Shown here in pieces: positions 52,104-61,995 of a stretch of 64,000 nt of DNA. This DNA comes from Sphingomonas sp. Leaf20. GTDB lineage: Bacteria > Pseudomonadota > Alphaproteobacteria > Sphingomonadales > Sphingomonadaceae. Location: NCBI RefSeq assembly GCF_001421535.1, contig NZ_LMKN01000009.1, positions 636,496 through 700,495 of the forward strand, read 5' to 3'. Both the position numbers and the translations under genes were made by a program. The stretch's first letter is position 1. The number at the start of each line of letters is the position of its first letter. The notes under the pieces are model-generated. The model made no database searches. It was not told the DNA's origin and worked only from the letters and a program-made list of their open reading frames with translations.

Positions 52104-52649
52104 CTAATCGGGGATCAAGGCCCACCCACGAAGCTGCAGCGTCGCCATCGTCGTCAACGCGGACACATCGAGATCGACATTCTTGGCAACCGCTGCGGGA
52201 TCGATCGTGTTGCCGACCAGCGCCTGACTGCAAACGCGCACCGACACGCCTGCGGCACGCAGGGCGGCGATCAACGGCAGATTGGGGTTCTTCGCCGCCT
52301 TGGTGCGCGTGCTGTAGGCCGCATCGGTTGTCACCAACGGCGTCGCCGGCCCGTGGATGATGACGACGACATCGCCGGGTTTGGGCCGGACGCCATCTGC
52401 GCCGAGCAGGTTGAGGAACCGCGCGACCTTTTCGAGAGCCAGGTTAACCTGATCGGCCGAGCCTCCGGCCTTGGTAATGCTGAACAGCACGCGGTAGCGA
52501 AGCGCAGGATCAGGGCGTTCGCTCGCTGCGGGCACGGGCGAGATTGCACCATAGCCCGGCACGACAGGATGGCGGAGATCCGCAGCCATTGCGCCGCTTG
52601 TCGCCATCAGCATCATCATCACCGCAGCCAGACCGGATCTGACGACCAT
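52104..52649 (-). CDS. DsrE-like family protein with signal peptide
   Basis: A 181-residue exported protein. The signal peptide ends near AMAAD. The mature part has the DsrE/DsrF-like alternating pattern VLFSITKAGGSADQVN, then DVVVIIHGPATPLV and AGVSVRVCSQALVG, with a single Cys in the usual position of the sulfur-carrier cysteine. The ATG at 52649 has GGGAG 6 bases upstream and is preferred over 52685. Being exported is atypical for sulfur-relay DsrE proteins, but periplasmic DsrE-like proteins are known. Role unknown. Confidence 0.75.
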   Translation of the reverse strand: MVVRSGLAAVMMMLMATSGAMAADLRHPVVPGYGAISPVPAASERPDPALRYRVLFSITKAGGSADQVNLALEKVARFLNLLGADGVRPKPGDVVVIIHGPATPLVTTDAAYSTRTKAAKNPNLPLIAALRAAGVSVRVCSQALVGNTIDPAAVAKNVDLDVSALTTMATLQLRGWALIPD

Positions 52650-52712
52650 AGCGCACTCCCATGTTACCCGCCCCGATGTGGCCAAGGACCCAACCCGACC
52701 ACCGGACGACTG

Positions 52713-54458
52713 TCAGGCTTCACCAAACATCTCGCGCTGGGATTTGTCCAGTTCCTCGGCATAGCGTCGTCGCACGTGCGATTCCGACAGGATTCCGAGC
52801 ACATTGCCGCCCCCGGCGACGATGGCCATTTCGTCTGCGCCCGCCGCATCGAAGGCGGCCATGACGGACTTTATGTCAGCGTCGGGTGACAGCACCTCGT
52901 CTTGATGGATCGCGAGCGTGCCGATCGCGTCGGTCGACGCGACGCCCTCGGCAAACGCGCTGGCGGTCTGGACGATGCCCGCGTAGCGATCCTGCTCGTC
53001 CACCAGGACGACGCGACTGGTCGATCCCAGCGGAAACAGACGGCGAAACTCGGCGACGGTGATCCGCTCAGGCGTCGGCCGCTCCACCTTTCGCATCATG
53101 CGTCCGGCGGTCAGCATCCGGACCCAGCCTACGTCGCGCGCGCTCTTGATCGTCTCGCCCCGAAGATGAAGCCGCCACGTCGAGAAGGAGTAGCCGAACG
53201 TCTCGCGCACGATCGTGGATGACACCAGCGACGCAGCGATCGTTGCGCCGGCGAGCGAGAAGTCGTGCGTCGCCTCCAGTACCAGCATGGCCATCGTCAT
53301 CGGCCCGCCGACGACCGCGACCGCCAGTGCCGCCATTCCCACCAGCGCCGCATTCTCGCGATCGACCAGCGCCTGCCCGGCAATCCAGCCCAATCCGCCT
53401 GCGTAGAGCTGGCCGAGCAGGCTGCCGAGGAACAGCGAGGCGAAGAACAGCCCACCCCGGAAACCGAAGCCGAGCGAGATGACCGAAGCCGCGCTCTTCA
53501 TGATGAGGATGGCGGCAAGGATCGTGAGGGGGACGCCATATTCGAGGTCGATGTGGAGAGCGCCGTGTCCTGCGGACAGGATCTGCGGCGTCAGCCACGC
53601 GAGCGGGATCAACAGCAGGCCGCCAATCATCGGCCGCCACGACGTGCGGACGGGCATGCGCCGCGTCAGTGCCTCGACCCCGGCAACCGCGCGCATCAGA
53701 AGGATGCCGAATGCCGCGGTGACGGCCCCAAGACCGGCGTAGATGAGGTAGTGGTGCGTCTGAACCTGCTCGGCGACCGTCGCGTGGACAAGATAGGGCT
53801 GCGCGCCGAACGCCTGCGCGACGAGCACGCCGGACAGCGAGGCCGCGGCGACGGGTGCGATCGCAGCGGGCGTGTAGGCGCCGATGACGATCTCGAACGC
53901 GTAGAACGCGCCGGCCAACGGGGCGCCAAAGGCACCTGCGATCGCGGCGCCCGTGCCTGCACCGACCAGGATCCGCAGGTCGGCACGGCGCAACCGGAAC
54001 CAGCCGCCCGCGATCGAGGCGACCACGCCGCCAAGCTGGGCATAGGCCGCTTCAAGCCCGACCGATGCGCCGAACCCGTTCGAGATGATCGTCTGGCCGG
54101 AGATGACGAGGCTGTCGCTCCTCGACATGCGACCGCCGTGCAGCGCATTCGCCTCGACGGCGTCGACCATGCGTCGCGTTCTTGCCTTCGTGATCCAGGA
54201 GAAGAGTGCGAGCACGACACCGCCGAGCGGCAAGGCAAGCAGCGCCAGCAAGGGTATCGCCGGCGTCGCGCTCAACCGCTGGCCGCTTGGGAGGTCGAAA
54301 AGCAGATGCTGGATCGTGCGCGCAATCATCCCCTGCACGACGCTCAGCAAACCGGCCGCGCCGCCGATCGCGACCGCCAGCAGGATCAGCACCGCTTCGC
54401 TCGCGCGCAGGCGCTGCCGCATCCATGACGTCGCCGACCGTATGGCTGTGACGTCCAT
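52713..54458 (-). CDS. CLC-type chloride channel/antiporter with CBS domains
   Basis: A 581-residue membrane protein. The ten-plus helices contain the CLC gating-glutamate region GASVGLEAAYAQLGG (about residues 123-137) and GAPLAGAFYAFE, with FRGGLFFASLFLGSLLG later. The C-terminal 130 residues carry CBS-type pairs (TVAEFRRLFPLGSTSRVVLVDEQ and IKSVMAAFDAAGADEMAIV). CLC proteins move Cl- or exchange it for H+; CBS domains bind nucleotides to regulate flux. The start is the ATG at 54458; an upstream basic stretch to 54548 is not needed. The selectivity motif is SVGLE instead of the common GREGP, a divergent subtype. Confidence 0.88.
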   Translation of the reverse strand: MDVTAIRSATSWMRQRLRASEAVLILLAVAIGGAAGLLSVVQGMIARTIQHLLFDLPSGQRLSATPAIPLLALLALPLGGVVLALFSWITKARTRRMVDAVEANALHGGRMSRSDSLVISGQTIISNGFGASVGLEAAYAQLGGVVASIAGGWFRLRRADLRILVGAGTGAAIAGAFGAPLAGAFYAFEIVIGAYTPAAIAPVAAASLSGVLVAQAFGAQPYLVHATVAEQVQTHHYLIYAGLGAVTAAFGILLMRAVAGVEALTRRMPVRTSWRPMIGGLLLIPLAWLTPQILSAGHGALHIDLEYGVPLTILAAILIMKSAASVISLGFGFRGGLFFASLFLGSLLGQLYAGGLGWIAGQALVDRENAALVGMAALAVAVVGGPMTMAMLVLEATHDFSLAGATIAASLVSSTIVRETFGYSFSTWRLHLRGETIKSARDVGWVRMLTAGRMMRKVERPTPERITVAEFRRLFPLGSTSRVVLVDEQDRYAGIVQTASAFAEGVASTDAIGTLAIHQDEVLSPDADIKSVMAAFDAAGADEMAIVAGGGNVLGILSESHVRRRYAEELDKSQREMFGEA

Positions 54459-54836
54459 GCTCACGCGCGCGCGGCCCGACACACCGCGCTGCGGCCCGCT
54501 CGCAATTGCGCAGCAGCGCGACGAACATGACCGGCGTGGTGGCGCCACTCAGGATCCGGAGCAGGACTGCGCCGGTTCATGGTGTTGCCCGTCCCGCACC
54601 GGTGATGCTCGCCGGCATCACGACGATGGGCAGCGGCACAAAGAGAGCGGGGCAGACGCATGGCGCCGGTTAAACCCAAGCCGTCGTCCCGGCTATACCG
54701 ATCTCGGCGGCAGCGATCACGCAGACGACGGATTCAACATCGCCGCGCCGAGCCGAGGCCGCTGCGGGTCGAAGCCGATGCGATCCGGTTCCGCTTCACG
54801 AACAGGCGGCTACAAGGCCTGAAAGGGGAAGTGTCG
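54459..54836. other. Intergenic region between divergent CLC and beta-lactamase-like genes
   Basis: A 378-bp GC-rich stretch with no gene of its own that I can support. It should hold two divergent promoters. An in-frame open stretch from 54660 leads into the beta-lactamase-like gene but is Arg-rich and lacks a signal peptide. Confidence 0.45.
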
Positions 54837-55931
54837 TTGTCATTTGAATTGCTGTGTCGCCGCGCGGGCATCGTTGCCGGTCTGTCCGGGCTCGCGGCGT
54901 GCGTTCCTGCCGGTCGACAGCCTGTCTCGCCCGCATCCGTACCGATCACCGTGCAGACGAGCACGCCGGCCCGAACACCGCCAAGGCCGGTGCCAATCCG
55001 GGCCCAGCCGTCGGCCGACCTGCTCAACGCCGTCCAGGCGCTGGGCGCCAGCTTCAAGGGTGACGCCGGCATCAGCGTCCGCGATATCGACGAGGGCTGG
55101 GTCGTCGCCTGGGAAGGGGATAGTCCGCGCCCGCAGCAGAGCGTGAGCAAGTTCTGGGTCGCGATCGCGGTCATGGATGCGGTCGACCGGGGCCGGATGT
55201 CGCTCAGCGATCCGGTGACGGTCACGAAATCCGATCTTACCGTGTTCCACCAACCGATCCGGACGCTGGTCGGCGCGGATGGGTACAGGACGACGATCGG
55301 CGAGCTGCTGCGCGGGGCGATGACGCGGAGCGACAACACCTGCAACGACGTGCTTCTGTGGCGCGTCGGCGGCCCCGACGCGATCAACCGCATGCTCGCG
55401 GAGAAGGGCGTTGCGGGCGTCCGGTTCGGCCCAGGAGAGCGGCAGTTGCAGGCGCGTACGGCCGGACTGGAATGGCGGCCGGAATGGGCTGGCGGCTGGG
55501 GATTCCTTCAGGCGCGTGCGGCGATGACCTATGAGGCACGCGACAAGGCGCTGCGTCGGTATCTCGCGGCGCCGCTCGACGGCGCCTCGGCCAATGGCGT
55601 GACGCTGGGGCTGTCGTTGCTGGCACAGGGCAAGCTGTTGAGCGCGCGCTCGACCGCGTCGTTGCTGACCTTGATGCGCTCCAGCAAGACCGGCCCGCTT
55701 CGTCTGAAATCAGGCCTCCGCCCCGGCTGGACGCTCGCGCACAAGACGGGGACGGGCCAGGACCTCGGCACGCTGTCGACCGGGTATAACGACGTCGGAT
55801 TGCTCGTCGCGCCCGACGGGCATCGCTATGCAATCGCCGTGATGATCGCGAGCACGCGGCAACCGATCCCGGTGCGGATGCGCCTGATGGGCGACGTGAC
55901 ACGCGCCGTCGTGGCGGCTGCGGGCCGGTGA
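54837..55931 (+). CDS. Class A beta-lactamase-like lipoprotein
   Basis: A 364-residue serine hydrolase. A TTG at 54837 with AAGGGGA 7 bases upstream gives a lipoprotein signal with LAAC at residues 19-22. The active-site serine motif is S102-V-S-K105, SDN is at 165-167 and KTG at 303-305, the class A order. A canonical omega-loop ExxLN is not obvious; GLEWRPEWAGG takes that region, so deacylation may use a different residue or the enzyme may be a peptidase or esterase. It may still hydrolyse beta-lactams. It is convergent with the next gene. Confidence 0.85.
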   Translation: MSFELLCRRAGIVAGLSGLAACVPAGRQPVSPASVPITVQTSTPARTPPRPVPIRAQPSADLLNAVQALGASFKGDAGISVRDIDEGWVVAWEGDSPRPQQSVSKFWVAIAVMDAVDRGRMSLSDPVTVTKSDLTVFHQPIRTLVGADGYRTTIGELLRGAMTRSDNTCNDVLLWRVGGPDAINRMLAEKGVAGVRFGPGERQLQARTAGLEWRPEWAGGWGFLQARAAMTYEARDKALRRYLAAPLDGASANGVTLGLSLLAQGKLLSARSTASLLTLMRSSKTGPLRLKSGLRPGWTLAHKTGTGQDLGTLSTGYNDVGLLVAPDGHRYAIAVMIASTRQPIPVRMRLMGDVTRAVVAAAGR

Positions 55932-55974
55932 CCGTGGAGCGGCGCTGATCCGCGCGCTGTAGGTCGGCCAATCG

Positions 55975-56874
55975 TTAGCGATCGGCGGCCCCTGCGGTGG
56001 TGACGTTCCAGGTTGCGAGCGTCTTGCCCGTGCGGGGGTTGTCGATCGCCACCTCGTCCATCGTCACGCCGACGACGCAGATCGGGCGCTGCTCGGCCCC
56101 GGCAGGCTGCCGACAGGACACCGGCCCCTGCCCCGGTATGTCGGCGATCCGACCGGCGATCCGCAGCTGGAATCCGCGTTCGGCTTGGAGTGCGTCGGGT
56201 TGCAGGCGAACGACGGTTTCATACGGCTTGCCGTTCCGCTGGCCCAGTCGCGCGCCGTCACCGTCGAAGAATTGGGCGATCGCCAGCGTCTGCCCCGGCA
56301 GCGTCACGGCCTCCGTTCCATCCGGCGCGGGATTGTCCCGCGTCGCGGGGCACGCCTCACTCGCCGTCCAGGGTCGCGCTATCCAGAACCCCTCGACGGC
56401 CTCCCCTGCGGTCGCTTGCCCCGCGGCATCGAGGATGTCGGCGCGCGTCCAGACGACCGGTGCGACGTGCACCCGGAGGGCCTTGTCCGTCTCGTCATAC
56501 CGCCAGCGCATTGCGGCGTCGCTTTCAGCCTCGGCCGGTCCGCGACATCCGAACGGAAGTCGCAGTTCGAAGCGTTGCCCCGCAGCGTCGGCGACAGCGC
56601 TGGGCATGGCCCGCCCCGAGGCGACCGCGTCTGCCATCTGTGCGGCCAGCGTCATGATATCGGCACGGGCCAACACGGCATTGCCGGGCGTCGGCGGCAC
56701 GACCGGTTCGCGCGCAGCGGCAGGAGCGGCAGCCACTGGCCCGGCGACGACAGGCTCGACGTTGCGCGGTGACGTTCCGCGCCCGATGAGAAATCCGGTC
56801 CCGCCAACGGCCAGAGCGGCCGCAATACCGCCGGCAAGAGCAAGACGACTTTTCCGCAAGCTTGGCTCATCCAT
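55975..56874 (-). CDS. Hypothetical membrane-anchored protein
   Basis: A 299-residue protein with one N-terminal membrane helix (LALAGGIAAALAVGGTGFLI, about residues 10-29), an Ala/Pro linker and a periplasmic domain with four to six cysteines (FGCRGP, EACPATR, VSCRQPAG, PICVVG). A late MDEVAIDNPRTGKTLATW segment is the most conserved-looking part. The ATG at 56874 is preferred over an upstream start. It is divergent from the SLC13 permease gene 104 bp away. I do not recognise a family. Confidence 0.65.
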   Translation of the reverse strand: MDEPSLRKSRLALAGGIAAALAVGGTGFLIGRGTSPRNVEPVVAGPVAAAPAAAREPVVPPTPGNAVLARADIMTLAAQMADAVASGRAMPSAVADAAGQRFELRLPFGCRGPAEAESDAAMRWRYDETDKALRVHVAPVVWTRADILDAAGQATAGEAVEGFWIARPWTASEACPATRDNPAPDGTEAVTLPGQTLAIAQFFDGDGARLGQRNGKPYETVVRLQPDALQAERGFQLRIAGRIADIPGQGPVSCRQPAGAEQRPICVVGVTMDEVAIDNPRTGKTLATWNVTTAGAADR

Positions 56875-56978
56875 TGCTGACCGATAGCAAAACCCGTCAA
56901 TTTCGCATACCCGATCGCGATGCCCACGACCCACATCGCGATGGCCATATTGCACAGCCCCAATTCGCGGAGGCCTGC

Positions 56979-58280
56979 ATGACACTCGATCAGGTCCTGA
57001 CCCTGGTCGTTCTGGTCGCGGTCGTCGCGGCGCTGATCTGGGACAAGGTGCGCTCCGACGTCGTGGCGCTGAGCGGTGCTGCCGTCCTGCTGATCACAGG
57101 CGTCGTACGTCCGATCGAGGTCCAGGGTGCCTTTGCCAGCCCTGCGATCATCGCGCTCGCATCGTTGTTCGTCATCGCCTACGCGCTCGAACTGTCGGGG
57201 CTGCTCGACCGTGCGATCGAAGCCGCGGTGAAGATGTGCAAGCGCCTCGGGTCGGCCGGCATCTGGCTGATGCTGGGCGCGATCGGCGTGGTGTCGTGCT
57301 TCCTCAACAGTACCCCGATCGTCGTGCTGGGAGCACCGGTGGTCCGCGACGTCGCCACCGCGTTGAAGCTGCCGCCCAAACGCTATCTGATGCCGTTGTC
57401 GTACATCACCGTCCTGACGGGCTGCTGCACGTTGATCGGCACGTCGACCAACCTGCTGGTCGACGACATGGCGCGCGTCGCAGGGCAGCCGCGCTTCGGC
57501 ATGTTCGAGATCACGCCGGTCGGGCTGCCGATGGCGCTGGCGGGCGGCATCTACCTTTTCCTGTTCTCGGGCAAGCTCATGCGCGGCAGCCTCGCCGACC
57601 CGCCTCCGGTCGCATCCGCGCGCGAGATCGATGTCCCGGGTGCGCAGGTCGGCGACTCGTCGCTGTTCGCGGAGCATCGTCCGTTCCAGCCGGTCAAGGC
57701 GGCGATCGCGCTGGGCGTGTTCGTCGCTGCGATCGCGGTCGCCGCGGCCGGGCTTGCGCCGATCGCCGCCTCCGCCTTTGCCGGTGCGGTCGTGTTGATC
57801 CTGTTGCGGGTCATCACGGCGGACGAAGCCTATGGCGGCCTACGTCCGCAGATCCTGATCCTGATCGCCGGCATGGTCGTGATCGGCATGGCGATGGAGC
57901 AGAGCGGTCTCGCCGCCCAGGCGACCGGGGCACTGGTCGGATCGATGCAGGAGTTCGGCCCGCTGACCGCGCTGATCGTGCTATACGGCATCACCATGGT
58001 GCTGACCGAATTGCTGTCGAACGCGACGGTCGCCGTGCTGGTCACGCCGATCGCGGTCGCGCTGGCGGAAAGCCTGGGCGTCAGTCCGCGCCCGTTCCTG
58101 GTCGCGGTGATGATGGCGGGCAGCGCGGCGTTCGCGACGCCGTTCGGCTACCAGACGAACGTCATCGTCTACCAGATGGGCGGATATCGCTACATGGATT
58201 TCGTGAAGGTCGGCCTGCCGCTCAACCTCATCACCTATGCCGTCGCGATCCTGGCTATCCAGACGTTTTTTCCGTTCTGA
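56979..58280 (+). CDS. SLC13/DASS family permease
   Basis: A 433-residue membrane protein with about 11 helices. The two conserved SNT-type hairpin motifs are present as CFLNSTPIVVLGAP (about 111-124) and LIGTSTNLLVDD, and the second set as ELLSNATVAVLVTP. The family imports di- and tricarboxylates or sulfate with Na+. It lacks the TrkA-C domains of the longer members. The ATG has GGAGG 5-6 bases upstream. It may be co-transcribed with the EEP-family gene 52 bp downstream. Confidence 0.9.
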   Translation: MTLDQVLTLVVLVAVVAALIWDKVRSDVVALSGAAVLLITGVVRPIEVQGAFASPAIIALASLFVIAYALELSGLLDRAIEAAVKMCKRLGSAGIWLMLGAIGVVSCFLNSTPIVVLGAPVVRDVATALKLPPKRYLMPLSYITVLTGCCTLIGTSTNLLVDDMARVAGQPRFGMFEITPVGLPMALAGGIYLFLFSGKLMRGSLADPPPVASAREIDVPGAQVGDSSLFAEHRPFQPVKAAIALGVFVAAIAVAAAGLAPIAASAFAGAVVLILLRVITADEAYGGLRPQILILIAGMVVIGMAMEQSGLAAQATGALVGSMQEFGPLTALIVLYGITMVLTELLSNATVAVLVTPIAVALAESLGVSPRPFLVAVMMAGSAAFATPFGYQTNVIVYQMGGYRYMDFVKVGLPLNLITYAVAILAIQTFFPF

Positions 58281-58332
58281 TGAAGACCGGCCATGGCTTG
58301 GTTGCCCGACCTGCCCGATCTAGACGGCACGC

Positions 58333-59394
58333 ATGCGCCTACTCATCCTGCTGATCCGGGTCCTTGCCGGTTTGCTGATCCTGGTCACCGGGCTCAGCCT
58401 CTTCGAGTCCAACGAGTGGTGGATCCGGATCTGGGATTTCCCGCGCGTCCAGATCCTCGCAGGCCTGGTGCTGGCTGCCGGTCTGTCGCTTTGGCTCGAT
58501 CGGCGCGCGGGACGCGGCATCGCCATGCTGTGCGCCGTCGCCGCGGGGTGGCAGCTGTACCGGATCTATCCCTACACACCGCTGGCAAGGACGGAACTGG
58601 CCTTCGCCGACAATGCCCCCGGCGCGAAAGGCGCGTGTTTCAGCGTGCTGTCGCTGAACGTGCTGGAATCAAACCGCGACTATCCGCGGACAGCGCGGCT
58701 GATCGACCGGATGCGCCCCGACATCCTCCTGCTCATGGAAACCGACCGCGGCTGGGCGGATGCACTCACGACCCAATTGGCCCGCTATCCCCACCGGCTC
58801 GAACGCCCCATCGGCAACACCTACGGCATGATCCTCGCCACGCGCCTGCCCATGCGCGATGGCCGGATCGAGACGATCGCGGAGAAGGACACGCCGTCGA
58901 TCCACGCCGAATTGACGGCCGGTAGCGCGTTCCGGGTGATCGCGCTTCATCCAAGGCCCCCCATCCCCGGACAGGATACCGAGGCCCGCGATGCGGAAAT
59001 CGCGATCGCCGCAAAACGCGCGGCGAGCACCAGGCTGCCCGTCCTCGCGATCGGCGACTTCAACGATGTCGCCTGGTCGCATACGTCGCAGCTCTTCAAA
59101 CGGGTCGGGGGGTATCTCGATGCGCGGATCGGCCGCGGTACGTTTGCGACCTTCCCCGCCCGCACGCCGTTGCTCGGCTGGCCGCTCGATCACATGTTCG
59201 TCACCCCCGACTTCAAGGTTCGCGACCTCGCGGTCCTCGAGGATGTTGGTTCGGATCATCTGCCGATCCATTCGCGTCTCTGCCTCACAGGCAAGCCGGG
59301 CACGAACGGGACGCCTGAGCCCGTATCGAACGAAGATCGGAAAGACGTGAAGGAGGTTCTGCAGGACTATCGCGAAGAACGCCGCGACCGCTGA
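58333..59394 (+). CDS. Endonuclease/exonuclease/phosphatase family membrane protein
   Basis: A 353-residue protein. Three N-terminal membrane helices (residues about 3-23, 38-55 and 62-78) are followed by an EEP domain: VLSLNVLESN, LLLMETD (metal-binding Glu), IALHPRPP, IGDFNDVAW and GSDHLPIHS, the complete set of catalytic motifs. Members with this architecture are often annotated as endonucleases, but may be phosphodiesterases acting on lipids or nucleotides. The tail (NEDRKDVKEVLQDYREERRDR ends) is charged. Confidence 0.85.
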   Translation: MRLLILLIRVLAGLLILVTGLSLFESNEWWIRIWDFPRVQILAGLVLAAGLSLWLDRRAGRGIAMLCAVAAGWQLYRIYPYTPLARTELAFADNAPGAKGACFSVLSLNVLESNRDYPRTARLIDRMRPDILLLMETDRGWADALTTQLARYPHRLERPIGNTYGMILATRLPMRDGRIETIAEKDTPSIHAELTAGSAFRVIALHPRPPIPGQDTEARDAEIAIAAKRAASTRLPVLAIGDFNDVAWSHTSQLFKRVGGYLDARIGRGTFATFPARTPLLGWPLDHMFVTPDFKVRDLAVLEDVGSDHLPIHSRLCLTGKPGTNGTPEPVSNEDRKDVKEVLQDYREERRDR

Positions 59395-59614
59395 GCGCGC
59401 CGCAGCCGCGCGGAAGCCGGGATGCCGATGGGGGTCGGCATATATGAGGCGATCCGATAGATACCCGACTGCAATTGAACGGGGCGTTCGACCGGGTTGC
59501 GCTGGGACAGGCGATACGGTTCGAGGCCTGTGACCGCGGCAGACCCCATCTCCATGCGCCGATCCTCGACGAACCGGTGCTTCACACCGGCTGCGCAGCG
59601 ATGCATGAGATGGC

Positions 59615-60637
59615 ATGACCACGAACGATGCAGACATCGTGCACTATCGGCTGCGACGCCAGAGCCGAACTCCGGCGTGGCTGGCCCTGTCCTGGCGGGC
59701 GCTGGTCGCGCTCGCGCTGATCGGCATCGCGCTCGCGGTCCATTGGTTCGATCGCGATGGCCTGCGGCAGAACTCGGGCGAGCCCGTGACGTTCGCCGAC
59801 ATCCTGTATTTCACGATGATTACCGTGACGACGGTCGGCTACGGCGACATCGTGCCCGTGACGCAGCAGGCGCGGATGTTCGATACCTTTGTCGTGACAC
59901 CGATCCGGCTGTTCGTATGGCTCATCTTTCTGGGAACCGCGTATGATTTCCTGCTTAAAGGCGTCTGGGAGAAATGGCGTATGTCGGTAATCCAGCGACA
60001 CCTCGAAGGCCATGTCGTGGTCGCCGGTTTCGGTACGAGCGGGTCCGAGGCGGTAAGTGAGCTGATCCGTCGCGGTGCCGATCCAGCCATGATCGTCGTC
60101 GTTGACGAGCGCGCGTCGGCGTTACGCGAAGCGGAGAGTTGCGGCACCACGGTGATGGACGGCAACGCCACGCGCAACGCCGCGCTCGAGGCAGCCCGTC
60201 TCTCGAACGCCCGCGCCCTCATCGTCTCCGCCGGCCGCGACGATACCTCGATCCTCATCGTGCTGACGGCGCGGCGGATCGCGCCCGATCTGCCGATCAG
60301 CGTGGTGATCCGGTCGGAGGACAATGAAGCGATCGCGCATCAGGCAGGCGCCAACGTGGTCATCAACCCCGCCAGCTTTGCCGGTCTTCTGCTCGCCGGC
60401 TCGACGCATGGCGCGCATACCGCCGAATACATGGCCGATCTCGCCGCGTCCGGCGGGCGTGTCGTCCTCCGAGAACGCGAAGTCTCTGCCGAGGAAGTCG
60501 GCAAGCCGCTGGCCGATATCACCACCGGTCTCGGTCACCGCATCTATCGCGGGCACCAGGATTTCTGCTTCTGGGAGCCTGAAGCGTCGCGTCTGGAGGC
60601 GGGCGATATCATCGTCGAGGTCGTCCCACGCCGCTGA
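59615..60637 (+). CDS. Potassium channel with TrkA-N (RCK) domain
   Basis: A 340-residue channel. Two membrane helices (about 25-45 and 88-110) flank a pore with the selectivity filter TVGYGD at residues 73-78. A cytosolic RCK domain starts near 130 with the Rossmann motif GFGTSG (138-143), and a TrkA-C-like end (RLEAGDIIVEV) closes it. It gates K+ flux by binding a nucleotide or Ca2+. The ATG has a weak ribosome site; the 220 bp before it holds no gene I can support. Full-length MthK-like architecture. Confidence 0.92.
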   Translation: MTTNDADIVHYRLRRQSRTPAWLALSWRALVALALIGIALAVHWFDRDGLRQNSGEPVTFADILYFTMITVTTVGYGDIVPVTQQARMFDTFVVTPIRLFVWLIFLGTAYDFLLKGVWEKWRMSVIQRHLEGHVVVAGFGTSGSEAVSELIRRGADPAMIVVVDERASALREAESCGTTVMDGNATRNAALEAARLSNARALIVSAGRDDTSILIVLTARRIAPDLPISVVIRSEDNEAIAHQAGANVVINPASFAGLLLAGSTHGAHTAEYMADLAASGGRVVLREREVSAEEVGKPLADITTGLGHRIYRGHQDFCFWEPEASRLEAGDIIVEVVPRR

Positions 60638-60798
60638 ACCGCGGCCCGAAATCCGTCCGCGTCCTTGCGATACCGACCGGCAGAGCGCCACCGCAAAGTC
60701 CGGACGTACGCGCACAGATATCGCTAATGTCGGAGCCTGGTGTATCGATTACCGGCATCCGCTAAGGGATACGAACCTGGTGGTTTTCCGAGGGCATT

Positions 60799-61935
60799 TT
60801 GACGCACGCAATCGATCGACGTTCGCTGCTCCTCGCTGCCGCGGTTGGCGGCTCGGCTCTGGGCACTTCCATGGCGTCAGCCGAATCAACACCGCGTCAG
60901 GCGGAAAAACCCCCGTTACGCGTGGCTGTCGCTCGGCTGATCCACGGCCATGTCGCCGGTCTTTTCGGCAATCTCGCGCAGGGCGCCGTACAGGTGATCG
61001 GCATTTACGAGCCCGATCATGCGGTCTCGGCCCGGTATGTCCGGGAGTTCGGGATAGATCCGGCGCTGGTGCATGATCGGCTCGCACCGATGCTGGACGG
61101 GACAAAGCCTGAAGCGGTCCTTGCATTCGGGTCCGTTGCGGAACATCGGACGGTGGTCGAGGCCGCCGCACCGCGGAAGCTGCACGTCATGGTGGAGAAA
61201 CCGCTGGCGTTCGACGTCGCGGAAGCGGAGGCGATGGCAGCCCTTGCCCGCCGTCACCGCATCCACCTGCTCACCAATTACGAGACCAGCTGGTACCCAA
61301 GTCGTTCAGCGCTTCATACGGCGATCACCTCGGGCGTTGCGGGTGCCATCCGCAAGGTCGTGTTCCGAGATGGTCATTATGGTCCGAAGGAAATTGGCGT
61401 ACAGCCTGAGTTCCTGTCGTGGCTGGTCGATCCGGCGGCGAATGGCGGCGGTGCGATTGTCGACTTTGGATGCTACGGGGCGAACCTCATGACTTGGCTC
61501 ATGGACGGACGCCCTCCGATCAGCGTGACCGCGGTGACGCAAAAGTTGAAGAGCGATCCTGTATATGCACGGGTCGACGATGAGGCGACGATCGTGTTGA
61601 CGTATCCCACCGCCACTGCGGTCATCGAGGCATCGTGGAACTGGCCGGATCACCGCAAGGACATTCAGCTCTTCGGCGAAAAAGCCCTCCTCGTGACCCC
61701 CGATAGCCAGACGCTCATGGTGCGCAGCAGGGGAGAAACACGCGATCGTCCGCTTCCAGTCCGCGAGCCATCTTATAAAGATCCGTTCTCTTTCCTTGCG
61801 GCCGTGGTTCGAGGGGAAATGGTGGTACCCGATCTCGATCCCTCATCGCTCGCGAACGCGGTGATCGTGGCCCGTATCCTCGAGGCGGCTCGGCGGTCTG
61901 CCGCGATCGGGCAGACGGTGAGACTTGCATCGTGA
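60799..61935 (+). CDS. Tat-exported Gfo/Idh/MocA family oxidoreductase
   Basis: A 378-residue protein starting at a TTG with GAGGG upstream. The Tat signal (DRRSLLLAAAVGG) sends it to the periplasm. The Rossmann N-domain is altered at the first glycine motif (VAVARLIHGH) but keeps EKPLAFDVAEAEAM, the catalytic EKP Lys of the family, and the C-domain NGGGAIVDFGCYGANLM. Gfo/Idh enzymes oxidise or reduce sugars with NAD(P); exported ones often carry tightly bound cofactor. It may act with the 3-keto-glycoside genes at 15.6 kb, but the loci are not linked. Confidence 0.88.
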   Translation: MTHAIDRRSLLLAAAVGGSALGTSMASAESTPRQAEKPPLRVAVARLIHGHVAGLFGNLAQGAVQVIGIYEPDHAVSARYVREFGIDPALVHDRLAPMLDGTKPEAVLAFGSVAEHRTVVEAAAPRKLHVMVEKPLAFDVAEAEAMAALARRHRIHLLTNYETSWYPSRSALHTAITSGVAGAIRKVVFRDGHYGPKEIGVQPEFLSWLVDPAANGGGAIVDFGCYGANLMTWLMDGRPPISVTAVTQKLKSDPVYARVDDEATIVLTYPTATAVIEASWNWPDHRKDIQLFGEKALLVTPDSQTLMVRSRGETRDRPLPVREPSYKDPFSFLAAVVRGEMVVPDLDPSSLANAVIVARILEAARRSAAIGQTVRLAS

Positions 61936-61995
61936 AAGGGGAAAATCGACGCACCGCCGACGTTGCTTCGGCCGTCGGACAGGGTAGGATACCCT

